Positions 1-6,588 of a stretch of DNA of 10,623 bases are shown piece by piece; position 1 is the first letter of the stretch; the number at the start of each line of letters is the position of its first letter. The position numbers and the translations under genes are program-made. The stretch comes from Rhodospirillales bacterium. GTDB taxonomy: Bacteria > Pseudomonadota > Alphaproteobacteria > Rhodospirillales_A > JACZKS01. Location of the stretch: the NCBI GenBank assembly GCA_018648445.1, contig JABGRG010000123.1:1-10623 (forward strand), written 5' to 3'. The notes under the pieces were generated by a model, which worked only from the letters and a program-made list of their open reading frames with translations, ran no database searches and was not told where the DNA came from.

Positions 1-54
1 AGGGGGGTCAATATTGGACGCCGATAGGGGGTCAAAGTTCAATGCCGATTGACA
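1..54. mobile_element. Outer terminal end of a probable IS21-family insertion sequence (partial)
   Basis: Read on the minus strand, this stretch begins TGTCAATCGGCATTGAAC and continues into two TTGACCCCC blocks followed by TATCGGC- or ATTG-type sequence. I recall this arrangement of repeated TTGACCCCC blocks from the termini of IS21-family (istA/istB) elements in proteobacteria. The element would extend leftwards out of the window, with its tip near position 54 (TG..CA type end). No transposase is inside the window, so the assignment rests only on the terminal sequence and the internal repeats. It could also be a remnant without a partner end. Confidence 0.5.
3..49. repeat. Two tandem 23-bp direct repeats, period 24
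   Basis: Positions 3-25 and 27-49 are direct repeats that both start GGGGGTCAA and both end GCCGAT, matching at 18 of 23 positions. They are separated by a single A. Multiple short direct repeats just inside the terminus are typical of IS21-family ends, where they are thought to bind the transposase. A weaker GGTCAAGCAG at 61-70 may be chance. Confidence 0.7.
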
Positions 55-132
55 CTCAGAGGTCAAGCAGACGATACCAGTGGGAAAGCTGACCTTGTAG
101 GCTAAACGGCAAATTTCACGGCGTTGGAGCCG

Positions 133-798
133 TCAGTTCGTGCGGTGTTCATGGGCCATTAAAGACCAGGGGAAGGCGTCCATCGAGTGAACGACCATTT
201 GAGCGTGCGTGGCGAAGTCGAAATCAGGCGCGTCTTGGGACGTGCCTGGAAAGGCGACAGTATAGAGACCTGCCGCCTTGGCTGCTGCGACACCGACCGG
301 CGAGTCGTCAACCGCCAAACACTGACCCGGTTCTAATTTAAGGCGTGCGCAAGCCTTCAGGTAAGATTCCGGGTCGGGTTTTCCGCGATTAACGTCTTCG
401 AGGCACACGAGAAATGCCATGGCGTCACGAACGCCAACAATGTCGAGGTTAATCTCGGTCAGTTTTCGCATGTTGTTGGAGACACACGCTTGCGGCACCC
501 TCATGGCGGTGAGGCGTCTCACCGTTTCGATGACGCCCGTGCGCGCGGCGCCGTTGTTTGAGAGGCTTTTGTAACGATCCACGAAGGCCTGACACCATGC
601 GGTGTAAGAGACGGGAAACGTATAATTTTCGCTCAGAATATCCCACACTTCCGGGAATGATCGGGCGAAGAGTTTCGATTTTTCGTCCTCACGGACAGGA
701 CGGCCGAACGCGGCGCAAATATCGTGGAAACACCGCCTGTTCAGCGGTTCACTATCGATCAGGGTGCCATCGACGTCCCAGAGGACTGCGTGAATCAC
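133..798 (-). CDS. HAD-superfamily phosphatase (beta-phosphoglucomutase/phosphatase-like)
   Basis: This is a HAD-superfamily hydrolase of 221 residues, the usual size for the phosphoglycolate phosphatase / beta-phosphoglucomutase-like subfamily with an alpha-helical cap. Motif I is DVDGT with nucleophile D8 and acid D10. Motif II is the serine of CVSNN (S107), motif III the lysine of GKPDPE (K140), and motif IV is VDDSP (D164, D165). I chose the GTG at 796-798 because motif I normally lies within about 10 residues of the N-terminus and an AGGAG (809-813) lies 10 nt upstream. An in-frame ATG at 853-855 would add 19 residues and has a weaker ribosome site. It is the last gene of the lsrR-lsrK-cupin operon. 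The substrate is unknown; a phosphorylated sugar or phospho-AI-2 derivative is inferred only from context. Confidence 0.85.
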   Translation of the reverse strand: MIHAVLWDVDGTLIDSEPLNRRCFHDICAAFGRPVREDEKSKLFARSFPEVWDILSENYTFPVSYTAWCQAFVDRYKSLSNNGAARTGVIETVRRLTAMRVPQACVSNNMRKLTEINLDIVGVRDAMAFLVCLEDVNRGKPDPESYLKACARLKLEPGQCLAVDDSPVGVAAAKAAGLYTVAFPGTSQDAPDFDFATHAQMVVHSMDAFPWSLMAHEHRTN

Positions 799-808
799 GA
801 AAAATTTG

Positions 809-813
809 CTCCT
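809..813 (-). promoter_or_regulatory. Ribosome binding site deciding the HAD gene start
   Basis: AGGAG on the minus strand, 10 nt before the GTG at 798. It favours the shorter form of the HAD protein over the ATG at 855, whose upstream sequence offers only an AAAGGGC-like match. Confidence 0.5.
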
Positions 814-868
814 ATCCCACAAAAACGCCGAGCCGACATGGAGGCCCAGCGTCATCTAGAAGCCCTTT

Positions 869-1225
869 CTAGACTTCTTCGGGCTTCCAGTCGACATTGA
901 CGCCGTCTTTCGGATCATAAGGCGATTTGACGAAGACGGCTTTCCAATCGACGTTGCCTTTATTGACCACGTAATGGACTTCGCCAGGATCGCAACGGAT
1001 GTAGTCGCCGACCGACAGGACATTCAATTCGCCGTTGCAGTACAGATGCACTTCGCCTTCGACAGTATAGAAGGCCTCTTCAATGTGTTCGTGCATATGG
1101 GCCTGGAAGTCTTGGCCGGGCTTGAGCACCACGATACCGAAGTCGGACCGCGGACCCCGGCATAGGTACTTCGGACCGTTATCGCCAAAGCGGAATTCGT
1201 TATCACTGTCATTGGTGCGGAACAT
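869..1225 (-). CDS. Small single-domain cupin protein
   Basis: A 118-residue protein consisting of one cupin beta-barrel. Cupin motif 1 is visible as HMHEHIEE followed by AFYTVEG (H43, H45, E50, G57). Motif 2 is GDYIRC followed by DPGEVHYVVN (G73, P80, H84). The metal ligands expected for a cupin (two His, Glu, third His) are therefore all present, so it is probably an active metalloenzyme rather than a pure sugar sensor. The ATG at 1223-1225 has GGAGAA just upstream; the reading frame stays open far beyond this start, into lsrK, but that part is antisense-like filler. The gene lies 46 bp after lsrK and before the phosphatase. Function is unknown; small cupins often isomerise or bind sugars, so it is a candidate substitute for LsrG, which is not seen here. 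Confidence 0.87.
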   Translation of the reverse strand: MFRTNDSDNEFRFGDNGPKYLCRGPRSDFGIVVLKPGQDFQAHMHEHIEEAFYTVEGEVHLYCNGELNVLSVGDYIRCDPGEVHYVVNKGNVDWKAVFVKSPYDPKDGVNVDWKPEEV

Positions 1226-1271
1226 TTTTGTTCTCCGTTTGAATATGGACGAAAAGACCCTTACGCGTGAC

Positions 1272-2843
1272 CTATAGGCCGGGGGCCTTCCACATGGATT
1301 GCGTAACGCCGGCATCGACGAGGGCGCGTTGCGCGGCATAGGCTTCTTGCCAACGTTGCTTGACGTCTTGATAGATCCAATAGCGCGCCGCATCGGGTTC
1401 ATAGTCGGTTTCCCAACGCACCAGCTTTTGACTCGCCGCCGGGATATCGTCGTAGATACCGACACCCGCACCTGCCGCGATGGCCCCGCCCAGTGCCGTT
1501 GCTTCCTTGACCACCGGCACTTTGACCAGTTTGCCGGTGACGTCGGCGAGGATCTGACACCACAAGGGGCCCTTTGAGGCACCGGCACCGAAGACCAGAT
1601 AGTCGGGATCGATGCCGCTGAATGCTTGGATGCGTTCCAGGTTCGCGGCGGTGGCGATGGCCGCGTTTTCCTGGAGAGACCGGAAAATGGCCGCTTTGGA
1701 GCATACGTTCGGATCAATGCTGAGATTCAAAAGCGAGGGCGCGGCGTGATACCAATTGCCGAAATTCATGGCATCGGAGAAGATTGGCAAGATGCCGTTC
1801 GATCCCGGCGGCACGTCACGGGCCATGTTTTCAAGGACCGTATAGGCGTCGAGGCCCTGCTTGGCGGCAAGGCGGATTTCTTCTTGGCAGAAGGCATCGC
1901 GGAACCAGCGCATGACGAGGCCACAGAAAAAGGCGATGGCCTCGGCCTGCCACAGTCCCGGAACGGCGGCCGGGTTGACGCGGATCATCATGGCTGGATC
2001 GGTCAATGGTTTGTCCAGGTTGACTTCTTGCTGCCAGAAGGTGCCGCCGAGAATTGCCGTCTGTCCGGGCAGCACACACCCCAAACCGACACAACCCATT
2101 TGAACGTCGCCGCCGCCCATAACCACCGGCGTTCCCTCGGCGAGACCAGTTTGTTCGGAAGCCTTGCGCGTCACGGCGCCGATGGACACACCGGTTTCCA
2201 CCGTGCGCGGGAAAATATGATCGTGGAGCCCAACCATCTTGGCGATATCCGGCGCCCACTGACGATCCTCAAGCGAGAACACGCCCGTCGTTCCGGCGTT
2301 TGAGGGGTCCGAGGCGATCTCGCCGCTCAGTTTCGCCAACACCCAATCGCTGATCATGGAGATATATTGGGTGCGCGCATAGACGTCCGGCAGGTGCCGT
2401 TTGACCCACAACAGCCGCGGCAGTGCGCCCAGCGCAAACGCTTCGCCGGTGCGCGCGTAGATCTTTTCTTCAAGACCGGGATATTCGGCCTTGAGGTCCG
2501 TTACCTCTTGTGCCGCACGCGCATCCACATTGGCGCAGCCCCACAGTTCCGTCTTGTTTTCGTCGTAAAGTATGATGCCTTCGCGCATGCTGGTCGCGCT
2601 CACGGCTTGGATGGCCGACGGCGCGCGTCCGCTTTCCTTCAGCGCCTTTTGGATGCACCGGCAAAGGATATCCCAGTTGGGTCCGACTTCGAAGTCCATG
2701 GATGCTGGAAAGCGCGGGTCGCTACGGTGGGTCCATTCCTGCTGATCGACAGCGAGTTGATTGCCTTCTAGATCGAAGAGAACCGCGCGGCCGCTGCCGG
2801 TTCCGGCGTCAATGGCGAGGACGCAAGGTGCGGTGTCTGTCAT
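1272..2843 (-). CDS. lsrK: Autoinducer-2 kinase LsrK (FGGY carbohydrate kinase family)
   Basis: LsrK phosphorylates AI-2 (DPD) in the cytoplasm, trapping it and creating the inducer of LsrR. This 523-residue protein has the FGGY fold. The N-terminal phosphate-binding motif is DAGTGSGRAV (residues 12-21), VSATSMREGI and CANVDARAA lie around 81-111, and the presumed catalytic base is D246 in GGGDVQMG. Near the C-terminus are SKGPLW, VPVVKEATALGGAIAAG and the ending MWKAPGL. From memory these segments match E. coli LsrK almost word for word, including MREGI, DPSNAGTTG, GGTFWQQ, MRWFRDAFC and the KAPGL end, which separates it from xylulo- or glycerol kinases. Its ATG overlaps the lsrR stop codon (ATGA, 2840-2843), so the two are likely translationally coupled. 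AGGGGAGAA upstream serves as ribosome site. Confidence 0.95.
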   Translation of the reverse strand: MTDTAPCVLAIDAGTGSGRAVLFDLEGNQLAVDQQEWTHRSDPRFPASMDFEVGPNWDILCRCIQKALKESGRAPSAIQAVSATSMREGIILYDENKTELWGCANVDARAAQEVTDLKAEYPGLEEKIYARTGEAFALGALPRLLWVKRHLPDVYARTQYISMISDWVLAKLSGEIASDPSNAGTTGVFSLEDRQWAPDIAKMVGLHDHIFPRTVETGVSIGAVTRKASEQTGLAEGTPVVMGGGDVQMGCVGLGCVLPGQTAILGGTFWQQEVNLDKPLTDPAMMIRVNPAAVPGLWQAEAIAFFCGLVMRWFRDAFCQEEIRLAAKQGLDAYTVLENMARDVPPGSNGILPIFSDAMNFGNWYHAAPSLLNLSIDPNVCSKAAIFRSLQENAAIATAANLERIQAFSGIDPDYLVFGAGASKGPLWCQILADVTGKLVKVPVVKEATALGGAIAAGAGVGIYDDIPAASQKLVRWETDYEPDAARYWIYQDVKQRWQEAYAAQRALVDAGVTQSMWKAPGL

Positions 2844-3793
2844 CTGGCGTTTCTCCCCTTGATGAGTTCCGCTGCCGTCGGCTCGTCGGTGAGCAGTGTA
2901 TTGATGTGCTTGCCGCGCAATGCGCCGAGAATGGCCTCGATTTTCGTGTCACCAACGGCGGCGCCGATGACGTGCGGAATATCCTGCAATGCCGTCAAAT
3001 TCGTGCCGACGATGCGGTCATGAAGCGGCATGTCCACGACATTGCCGTCTATGTCGAAGAAGTTGCCCAAAATATCGCCGACCGCACCTTGACGCCGATA
3101 AAGTTCCATCTCGGACTGGGCGACGTAGCCGCTGCGGACCAGAGATGCGTTCTTATTTGCGGCGCCGACGCCGACCAACGCGAAATTAGCGGTTATCGCC
3201 ATGGCGAGAATGTCTTGAACCGACTTTTCGTTGCTGAGGATGTCTCGGATTTCTTGGGTCGACACCACCAGCGGCGCCGGAGTTAGATGAACGGTCGCGG
3301 TGGCCGCGCCGTTACCGATGCCTTCCATATACGCAGATACGCCACCGGTGAGGCTGACCACCGAGGCGTCGAGGATTGACATTTTGCGGGTCAGGCGTTG
3401 AAGGACGCGTACGACCATTTCTCCCCAGCCGACAGCCAGAAGGTCAGCTTCTTGCAACCGGCTCATGAGAAACTGTGCGGCACATTGGGAAATGCGGTCG
3501 ATCGAATCGGCACCGGAAAGTTCCGGAATGACGCGGACCTCGCGTAGGTCGAAAGCCTTCTCCAGCGCTGTTTCCAGCGCGAAACAGCCTTCTTCGGGGG
3601 AATTGACCCGGACTTCAATGAGCCCCAATCGTCGGCCGCGCTCCAAGATGCGCGATACCTTGACGCGCGAAATGCCGAGCCGTTCCCCGATCTCGTTTTG
3701 CGTCAGGCCGTCATGATAATAATACCATGCGGCACGCCCGAGGAGCTCTTCCTCCGAATAGACGGTCTCTCTTTTGTTGCCGGACGTCGCCAC
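2840..3793 (-). CDS. lsrR: LsrR-type transcriptional repressor (SorC family)
   Basis: A 317-residue SorC/DeoR-type regulator. The N-terminal helix-turn-helix lies at about residues 29-50 (GLTQNEIGERLGISRVKVSR). It is followed by the C-terminal sugar-phosphate sensing domain, with VIPELSGAD, VGWGEMVV, SLTGGVSAYMEGIG, VRSGYVAQSEM and GAVGDILGNFFD. From memory these match E. coli LsrR (AWFYYHDGLTQ, RVIPGLADAD, TLSGGVGSYMTGIG, GAVGDILGYFFD). LsrR represses both itself and the divergent lsr operon and releases DNA when it binds phospho-AI-2; the same arrangement is seen here. It starts with GTG (3791-3793) behind GGGAGAG. It heads the lsrR-lsrK-cupin-phosphatase operon. Confidence 0.94.
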   Translation of the reverse strand: MATSGNKRETVYSEEELLGRAAWYYYHDGLTQNEIGERLGISRVKVSRILERGRRLGLIEVRVNSPEEGCFALETALEKAFDLREVRVIPELSGADSIDRISQCAAQFLMSRLQEADLLAVGWGEMVVRVLQRLTRKMSILDASVVSLTGGVSAYMEGIGNGAATATVHLTPAPLVVSTQEIRDILSNEKSVQDILAMAITANFALVGVGAANKNASLVRSGYVAQSEMELYRRQGAVGDILGNFFDIDGNVVDMPLHDRIVGTNLTALQDIPHVIGAAVGDTKIEAILGALRGKHINTLLTDEPTAAELIKGRNAR

Positions 3794-3858
3794 GCTGCTC
3801 TCCCGCCTTGTGATGCGCCTTTCAACGTCCGCTCGCTAGGAGGGGGCGTTGGACGCGA

Positions 3859-3875
3859 TGTGCTTGGAATGCACA
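3859..3875. promoter_or_regulatory. Inverted repeat near the lsrR transcription start, candidate operator
   Basis: TGTGC at 3859-3863 and GCACA at 3871-3875 form a perfect 5-bp inverted repeat with a 7-nt spacer. It sits just downstream of the candidate lsrR -10 element, about where transcription would start, so it could be an autoregulatory site. The arms are short and chance is possible. Confidence 0.3.
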
Positions 3876-3879
3876 AAAG

Positions 3880-3908
3880 AAAATATACCACAATTATGTT
3901 CATATCAA
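3880..3908 (-). promoter_or_regulatory. Candidate sigma70-type promoter of lsrR
   Basis: On the minus strand, TTGATA (3903-3908) can act as -35. The -10 could be TATTTT at 3885-3880 with 17-bp spacing, or TATATT at 3887-3882 with 15-bp spacing. This lies about 90 bp before the lsrR start codon in an AT-rich stretch. The assignment is by consensus matching only. Confidence 0.4.
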
Positions 3909-4117
3909 TCCTGTTGTTGCGTGTTCGTTTTAAAGAGTCGGAAAAAATTGGGTTGGTCAAACGGCTTTCGCCGAAAAGATTGATGAATAACATGTTGTAA
4001 TATCACAAAATAAGTTAATTTACGGCAAAACAGGCAGAGCCCTAAAGTTTCGTTGCACACGCTCGTTTTGTAACTCATCAGTGAAGAATAAGCAAAAAAT
4101 GAGGCAGTTCGAAAAGA

Positions 4118-4146
4118 TTGACAGGTGGTTTTAAAAGGGATACCGT
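4118..4146 (+). promoter_or_regulatory. Candidate sigma70-type promoter of the lsrF operon leader
   Basis: A perfect -35 TTGACA at 4118-4123 is followed, after exactly 17 bp, by TACCGT at 4141-4146, a weak -10 with three consensus matches. A strong -35 with a poor -10 would suit a regulated promoter. Transcription would begin near 4153, inside the inverted repeat at 4148-4180. Confidence 0.45.
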
Positions 4147-4147
4147 T

Positions 4148-4180
4148 CGTACAAATGATCGTAACAAGTTCATTTGTTCG
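4148..4180. promoter_or_regulatory. Long inverted repeat over the presumed lsrF start site, candidate LsrR operator
   Basis: ACAAATGA (4151-4158) and TCATTTGT (4170-4177) are perfectly complementary 8-bp arms with an 11-nt spacer. After one mismatch the match continues for two more bases on each side, giving 10 of 11 paired positions per arm. The repeat begins right behind the candidate -10, where a repressor would block initiation. LsrR is the obvious candidate ligand, but this is inferred from position. Confidence 0.5.
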
Positions 4181-4324
4181 CTAAAAGCGGAATGGAGGAT
4201 GGAAATTGACGAACGGTTGGCAATATTCTTCTGCCTGCCCGTGCTGTCTTCATTAAAGCCAACATCGACAACTACGACTTTTAGTCTCCCTGTGGCTGGG
4301 GGTTTCGGCCCCCGGCTTTTTTTT
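4153..4324 (+). ncRNA. Candidate terminated leader RNA or small RNA upstream of lsrF
   Basis: If transcription starts near 4153 it meets a strong intrinsic terminator at 4295-4324, before lsrF. This would give an RNA of roughly 170 nt unless termination is prevented. It could be a leader subject to attenuation or an independent small RNA. I recognise no known riboswitch fold and no convincing leader peptide. The boundaries are inferred. Confidence 0.3.
4295..4324 (+). terminator. Strong Rho-independent terminator inside the lsrF leader
   Basis: GCTGGGGG (4295-4302) pairs with CCCCCGGC (4309-4316) to form an 8-bp, nearly all-GC stem including one G-T wobble, closed by a 6-nt loop TTTCGG. It is followed immediately by eight T residues (4317-4324). 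There is no plus-strand gene upstream in the window that it could serve, and lsrF starts 71 bp later. Confidence 0.88.
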
Positions 4325-4395
4325 AATTATATGCGGTTTTGCGTCCGTATTTCAGTCGACGCAACACGACGATCATAAGGAAGTGGAGAACGACC

Positions 4396-5277
4396 ATGGC
4401 CGATTTAGACGATATCAAGGATGGCAAAGATTTCGGCATCGGTAAGCCGCAGGTCAGCGAGCCCTTTTTCCTGAAGGGGTCAGGTGGACAGGATTGGGGA
4501 TTGCGCAACCGTTTGGCGCAGATATTCAATCCGAAAACCGGCAAGACCGTGATGCTCGCGTTTGACCACGGCTATTTCCAAGGACCGACAACGGGTCTGG
4601 AGCGAATTGATTTGAATATCGCGCCGTTGTTCGACCATGCCGACGTTCTCATGTGCACCCGCGGGATTTTGCGCAGTATCGTTCCGGCATCGACCAACAA
4701 AGCCATCGCCCTGCGTTGCAGCGGCGGTAACTCCATTTACTCGGAGCTGTCCAACGAAAGCGTTGCCGTGGATATCGAAGACGCCATTCGCGTCAACGCC
4801 AGCGCCATGGCCGCCCAGATTTACATCGGATCCGAATACGAGCATCAGTCGATCAATAATGTGATCAAGCTGATCGATACGGGAACCCGCTACGGCATCC
4901 CGACCTTGGCCGTCACCGGCGTTGGTAAGGATATGGCACGCGATGCCCGTTACTTCTGTCTGGCGACCCGGATCGCCGCCGAACTCGGCGCCCACTACGT
5001 CAAGACCTACTATGTGGATCAAGGCTTCGAGCGCGTGTGCGCCGGTTGCCCCGTTCCGATCGTGATTGCGGGCGGCAAAAAACTGCCCGAGGCCGAAGCC
5101 CTCGACATGGCCTACAAGGCCATCGATCAAGGCGCGGCCGGCGTCGATATGGGCCGTAACATCTTCCAAGCCGATAGCCCGGTGGCGATGATTCAAGCCG
5201 TCGGCAAGGTCGTGCACGAAGGCGAAAAGCCCGACAAAGCCCTTGATTTTTATAACATGCTTAAGAACGCAAAATAG
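4396..5277 (+). CDS. lsrF: LsrF thiolase/aldolase acting on phospho-AI-2 derivative
   Basis: LsrF is a DhnA/FbaB-type class I aldolase-like enzyme. In E. coli it transfers an acetyl group from the isomerised phospho-DPD to coenzyme A, yielding dihydroxyacetone phosphate and acetyl-CoA. This 293-residue protein begins [13 protein letters not shown] and contains [40 protein letters not shown] and [12 protein letters not shown]; all agree with E. coli LsrF as I remember it. The Schiff-base lysine K203 (VKTYYV) falls at the same number as in E. coli, and D57-H58 of the AFDHGYF motif are present. I chose the ATG at 4396 because it restores the family N-terminus and has GGAG 7-10 nt upstream; an in-frame ATG at 4339 would add 19 unrelated residues. 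It is the first gene of the plus-strand operon. Confidence 0.95.
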   Translation: MADLDDIKDGKDFGIGKPQVSEPFFLKGSGGQDWGLRNRLAQIFNPKTGKTVMLAFDHGYFQGPTTGLERIDLNIAPLFDHADVLMCTRGILRSIVPASTNKAIALRCSGGNSIYSELSNESVAVDIEDAIRVNASAMAAQIYIGSEYEHQSINNVIKLIDTGTRYGIPTLAVTGVGKDMARDARYFCLATRIAAELGAHYVKTYYVDQGFERVCAGCPVPIVIAGGKKLPEAEALDMAYKAIDQGAAGVDMGRNIFQADSPVAMIQAVGKVVHEGEKPDKALDFYNMLKNAK

Positions 5278-5358
5278 GAACGACCTCTCCCTTGTGGCGG
5301 TCTGGTCAAGGAGGCGCTTGTTGAACCTGGCTCCTCGATCAGCCCACGAGGTGTCATT

Positions 5359-5390
5359 TCCCGAAAATAGTTCGCAAAGAACGAACGGGA
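5359..5390 (+). repeat. Nested hairpin between lsrF and the permease gene
   Basis: TCCC (5359-5362) can pair with GGGA (5387-5390), and GTTCG (5370-5374) with CGAAC (5382-5386), leaving a one-sided bulge of 7 nt. It sits in the 200-bp gap between lsrF and the permease. It has no T-run, so it is not a terminator; it might influence mRNA stability. The rest of the gap shows nothing convincing: a 10-codon frame at 5405 is too short to judge. Confidence 0.3.
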
Positions 5391-5477
5391 TTTGGGAGAG
5401 TTTAATGGGAATGGAAACCGGTCTCGCGTTCGCTTGAAGGGAGCGCCTCTTCCCCGGCTTACATAAACGGAGGAAAA

Positions 5478-6479
5478 ATGAATAAGACAGAAGAGTTGGG
5501 TTCGCGTCCGGTATCTTGGCTTAGCGTGCTTCCACCCGTACTTGGCCCGACAGCCGTGCCCCTCAAGGCACCCCTGTTTATGATCATCATTCTGTCTGTC
5601 GTTATGATTTTGGTGGAGCCCGCCTTCTTCAATATCGGCAACGTGAAGGCGATCTCGCTGGACGTATCCATCATCATGATTCTCGGCGTCGGGATGACGG
5701 CAGTTATTACGTCCCGCGGCATCGATCTGTCCATCGGCGCCATTCTGACCCTATCCAGCGTTGCCCTTGCAGCGTCGATCAAGGATTTTGGGCTGCCGGT
5801 GCCGTTGGCCATTGTGGTCTGTCTTATGGTTGGCGCGGCCTGCGGATTCGTTAACGGCTTCCTCGTGACCAAGCTCAGGATGCCGGATTTCATCGTCACC
5901 CTTTCAACCGAGCTCGTCTTCCGTGGCTTGGCATTGATTTACGCGGGCGGTGCGGTGTTCTTTGCCTTCCCAAAATCGCTGACGTTCTTTGGTCGCGGCC
6001 AATTCTTCGGCATCCCAATGCCGATTATCATCTTCATTGTGATGGTTATTCTGGGGCACGCGGTTTTCGCGTTTCACAAAGTCGGCTATCGGCTCCACGC
6101 GGTGGGCGGCAATCCCGCTGCGGCCCGTCGGCTGGGCGTCAATGTCGATCGCTACCGGATTGGGGCCTACGTGACCATGGGCTTGTTGGCGGCCGTCGGC
6201 GGTATCGTTCTCACCGGGCGTCTTGACGCGGTGGTGGCCAGTGGCGCCGTCACAATTCTCTTGAACACCATTGCCGCCGTTATCGTCGGTGGCACGCACT
6301 TGTTCGGCGGTCGGGGATCCATCGTCGGAACCCTGCTCGGCAGCGTGCTGTTGGCGATGATCGTCAATGCCGTTGTTCTGCTGGGCTTCGAAGCTTTCTG
6401 GCAGCACGTTGCGGCTGGCACCGTCATTTTGATTACCATCGGGCTGTATTCGCGGCGCACAGCGAAAGTGGACGCTTAA
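5478..6479 (+). CDS. RbsC/LsrC-type ABC sugar transporter permease
   Basis: An inner-membrane permease of the BPD_transp_2 (RbsC/FrcC/LsrC/LsrD) family, 333 residues and highly hydrophobic. Likely membrane segments lie near residues 32-50, 60-78, 86-100, 108-130, 137-160, 179-200, 227-247, 258-275, 281-303 and 308-324. The family's SRGIDLSIG signature is at 79-87, and the cytoplasmic loop that contacts the ATPase is at about 203-228 (GYRLHAVGGNPAAARRLGVN). The start at 5478 has a strong GGAGGA. It precedes the binding protein and ATPase genes and is the only permease in the window. Classical lsr operons encode two (LsrC and LsrD), so this one probably acts as a homodimer, as in RbsC-type systems. 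Confidence 0.93.
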   Translation: MNKTEELGSRPVSWLSVLPPVLGPTAVPLKAPLFMIIILSVVMILVEPAFFNIGNVKAISLDVSIIMILGVGMTAVITSRGIDLSIGAILTLSSVALAASIKDFGLPVPLAIVVCLMVGAACGFVNGFLVTKLRMPDFIVTLSTELVFRGLALIYAGGAVFFAFPKSLTFFGRGQFFGIPMPIIIFIVMVILGHAVFAFHKVGYRLHAVGGNPAAARRLGVNVDRYRIGAYVTMGLLAAVGGIVLTGRLDAVVASGAVTILLNTIAAVIVGGTHLFGGRGSIVGTLLGSVLLAMIVNAVVLLGFEAFWQHVAAGTVILITIGLYSRRTAKVDA

Positions 6480-6588
6480 AATAGAACAGCTCAAATAAAA
6501 GTGAAGTAACTCAATAAAAACAAAAAAAGCAAGGAACGAGATATATCGACGTTTTTCTGATCGTAACCCTAGGAAGGATGTAGTTATT

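Larger units (their letters stand above)
3794..4395. promoter_or_regulatory. Divergent lsrR/lsrF regulatory region (602 bp, AT-rich)
   Basis: No convincing gene lies here. The region is clearly more AT-rich than the flanking genes, especially 3870-4190. It contains outward candidate promoters for both operons, several inverted repeats and a strong intrinsic terminator upstream of lsrF; these are listed separately. An AACATGTT palindrome at 3989-3996 with partial extension on both sides is another possible protein site. Open frames such as 4118-4378 run through the terminator hairpin and show no coding character. Confidence 0.7.

Noticed and set aside
118..133. Small ACGGC/GCCGT stem as terminator of the minus-strand operon
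   Set aside because: Only 5 bp, overlaps the stop codon and is followed by AAATTT, not a T-run on the minus strand.
1226..1717. Minus-strand frame continuing upstream of the cupin start, giving a 282-residue fused protein
   Set aside because: The added 164 residues are Arg/Pro/Ser-rich low-complexity shadow sequence overlapping lsrK in another frame, while the ATG at 1225 has a good ribosome site and gives a normal single-domain cupin.
1626..2303. 225-codon plus-strand open frame inside lsrK
   Set aside because: It is antisense to a highly conserved kinase, with no motif of its own.
4118..4378. Possible 86-codon leader ORF before lsrF
   Set aside because: It reads straight through the terminator hairpin and T-run, lacks a well-spaced ribosome site and has no coding character.
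4480..5217. 245-codon minus-strand open frame opposite lsrF
   Set aside because: lsrF is certain on the plus strand and this frame shows no protein family features.
5243..5437. 64-codon frame between lsrF and the permease
   Set aside because: It overlaps the end of lsrF in another frame and has no homology I recognise; the gap is better read as an untranslated spacer with a hairpin.
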